Of a DNA stretch of 64,000 bases, positions 62,390 to 64,000 are shown in pieces. The translations under genes and the position numbers were made by a program. Numbering within the stretch: the first letter of the stretch is position 1; the number at the start of each line of letters is the position of its first letter. Where the stretch lies: assembly GCF_020736705.1 (NCBI RefSeq), contig NZ_CP085990.1, forward strand, positions 2,480,001 to 2,544,000. Direction: 5' to 3'. The DNA comes from Psychrobacter sanguinis (lineage in GTDB: Bacteria > Pseudomonadota > Gammaproteobacteria > Pseudomonadales > Moraxellaceae). The notes under the pieces were generated by a model, which did not search any database, was not told the DNA's origin, and saw nothing but the letters and a program-made list of their open reading frames with translations.

Positions 62390-64000
62390 ATGCTGTTTGA
62401 ACAGGTTTGTATAGTAGGTTTGGGCTTAATTGGCGCAAGCTTGGCGCAAGCAATAAAAGACAGACAGCTAGTGGGCAGATTGGTAGCGGTAGACAAGCAT
62501 GCACCAAGTATTGAGGCTGCCATAGCAGAGAATGTCATTGATGCCGGTAGCGACTCCCTATTTGACGTAGTGGCAGGCAGTGACTGTATCATAGTGGCAG
62601 TGCCAGTAAAGACTGTGGCGACTGTCTTTAAAGACATCAATCAAGCGATGCAGCAAGGCCTTATCGAAGCCGATTGCATAATCAGTGATGTGAGTAGTAC
62701 TAAACTAAATGTGGTGGAAGCTGCCCAAGCTGCGTTTACACAATTACCCACCGGGTTTGTGCCGGCACACCCCATTGCTGGTGCAGAACAGTCTGGTTAT
62801 ACCGCAAGGCGGGGTGATTTATTTGTCGACCATAGCCTGATTATCTGCGAATTAAAGACAACCCGTTTAGAAGCTGTCGAAAAAGTATCTCGGCTTTGGC
62901 AAGGCGTAGGTGCGACTGTCATGAAGATGGATGTTGAGCACCACGATGCTGTGTTGGCCTATACCAGTCACTTACCTCACTTATTGGCATTTAATCTAGT
63001 AGAGCAGCTGGCCAGTCATGATGACAATATGGACATATTTCGTTATGCTGCCGGTGGATTTAGAGATTTCACGCGTATTGCTGCCAGTGATCCAGTGATG
63101 TGGCATGATATTTTTATCGCCAACAAACCTGCTTTATTGAATGCCTTAGATGAATACAGCCTTTATTTGTCAAAGTTACGCAGTTTAATTAACGATGAAG
63201 ACTCTACTGAACTACTTGGTTTACTGGGCCGAGCCCAATCAGCACGAAAACACTTTGGTCATATGCTGACCAACACCCCTTATACTAAAAAATTAACGGA
63301 CCCTTCAAATACGGATAATTCTATGACAACGTCGACTCATGCTTCTAGTGCATACATTATTACCCCAAGTACGTCTATCAAGGGCAGTATTTCTGTTCCT
63401 GGCGATAAGTCAATCTCTCATCGCAGCATCATGTTTGGTAGTTTGGCAGAAGGCGTTACCAAAGTAACCGGATTCTTAGAAGGGGAAGATGCGCTAGCCA
63501 CTCTACAAGCTTTTAGAGACATGGGTGTCACCATTGAAGGTCCAGAAAATGGCCAAGTGACCATTCATGGTGTGGGTATTAATGGACTTAAGCCCAGTCG
63601 TACGCCTTTGTATATGGGTAACTCGGGTACTACCATGCGCCTGTTATCTGGTATCTTAGCAGCGCAGTCATTTGACAGCGTGTTAACAGGAGATGCCAGC
63701 TTATCGAAGCGTCCTATGGAGCGTGTGGCCAAACCTTTACGTGAGATGGGCGCTACCTTACAAACCACAGGTGAACGTGGCACAGCACCGATTAGTATCA
63801 CCGGTAGTGATAAGCGCGGTAGTAAATTAAAAGGCATTACTTACGACATGCCAGTCGCCTCTGCGCAAGTTAAATCTTGTTTGTTATTAGCCGGCTTGTG
63901 GGCGGAAGGTAAGACCACAGTTATTCAGCCCGAAATCAGCCGTGACCATACTGAGCGTATGTTAAGCGCCTTTGGTTATGATGTCGAAGTTGAAGGCAAT
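62390..64000 (+). CDS. Fused prephenate dehydrogenase / EPSP synthase (partial at window end)
   Basis: One uninterrupted frame starting at ATG 62390 (or GTG 62387) and still open at the window end (537 codons visible). The first ~300 residues are prephenate dehydrogenase (TyrA): GLGLIGASLAQAI, SDVSSTKLN, and HPIAGAEQSGY. After a linker (TKKLTDPSNTDN) the EPSP synthase (AroA) domain begins near residue 315: SISVPGDKSISHRSIMFGSLAEG, then GNSGTTMRLLSGILAAQ and LSKRPMERVAKPL. Such a TyrA-AroA fusion is known in Moraxellaceae and fits the genus call. The C-terminus lies outside the window. Confidence 0.93.
   Translation, partial: MLFEQVCIVGLGLIGASLAQAIKDRQLVGRLVAVDKHAPSIEAAIAENVIDAGSDSLFDVVAGSDCIIVAVPVKTVATVFKDINQAMQQGLIEADCIISDVSSTKLNVVEAAQAAFTQLPTGFVPAHPIAGAEQSGYTARRGDLFVDHSLIICELKTTRLEAVEKVSRLWQGVGATVMKMDVEHHDAVLAYTSHLPHLLAFNLVEQLASHDDNMDIFRYAAGGFRDFTRIAASDPVMWHDIFIANKPALLNALDEYSLYLSKLRSLINDEDSTELLGLLGRAQSARKHFGHMLTNTPYTKKLTDPSNTDNSMTTSTHASSAYIITPSTSIKGSISVPGDKSISHRSIMFGSLAEGVTKVTGFLEGEDALATLQAFRDMGVTIEGPENGQVTIHGVGINGLKPSRTPLYMGNSGTTMRLLSGILAAQSFDSVLTGDASLSKRPMERVAKPLREMGATLQTTGERGTAPISITGSDKRGSKLKGITYDMPVASAQVKSCLLLAGLWAEGKTTVIQPEISRDHTERMLSAFGYDVEVEGN

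Noticed and set aside
62380..62640. Minus-strand open frame at the start of tyrA-aroA
   Set aside because: Opposite the Rossmann motif of TyrA, whose plus-strand frame is open and conserved.

Overview
The window looks like a chromosomal segment from a gammaproteobacterium of the Moraxellaceae, most likely Psychrobacter. The main reasons are a tyrA-aroA gene fusion at the right edge, downstream of pheA and hisC, a BLUF photoreceptor very like Acinetobacter BlsA, moderate-to-low GC by eye, and the general gene mix. No rRNA, CRISPR array or prophage was seen. The species call is inference from gene content, not from a search.

Layout. 0-5.2 kb: a FrnE-type DsbA oxidoreductase, then a polyamine ABC transporter operon (potABCD). 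5.2-11 kb: four consecutive minus-strand glycosyltransferases, probably one transcription unit that makes an unidentified glycan. 11.7-19 kb: ExoX-like nuclease, VIT1/CCC1 metal transporter, ChrR-like double cupin, ribosome-rescue factor ArfB, a small lipoprotein, an unknown protein, a bestrophin-like channel and an AldB-type aldehyde dehydrogenase. 19.3-25.4 kb: a COG4705 membrane protein, then a four-gene minus-strand operon (thermostable-hemolysin-family protein, acyl-adenylating enzyme, TauD-like iron dioxygenase, SDR) that resembles a small-molecule biosynthetic cluster of unknown product.

25.4-31 kb is the accessory island: an unrecognised acidic protein, an FMN reductase, a decayed polymorphic-toxin nuclease tip (with an in-frame stop) followed by its probable YezG-type immunity gene, a BRCT-like fragment, a complete IS1-family element with perfect 25-bp inverted repeats and an 8-bp target duplication, and an orphan TerA/TerD-type protein whose native promoter the IS has separated from its start codon.

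31-47 kb is mostly housekeeping: a CAU-anticodon tRNA (probably tRNA-Ile2), cca, the BLUF gene, maeB, selO, an acyl desaturase with long extra ends, a glycerophosphodiesterase, a lipoprotein, a PduO-type cobalamin adenosyltransferase, cysS and an MscS-like channel. 47-64 kb continues with guaB, glmM, pdxH, xthA, argJ, two related alpha/beta hydrolases, rubredoxin, a solo TnpB (IS200/IS605 type) inserted just upstream of apt, transaldolase, and the aromatic amino-acid run pheA-hisC-(tyrA-aroA), the last gene being cut by the window end.

The strongest leads for something undescribed are the 20.2-25.3 kb biosynthetic-type operon, the four-glycosyltransferase run, the TnpB with an altered RuvC-II site, and the toxin/immunity relic beside the IS1 insertion.
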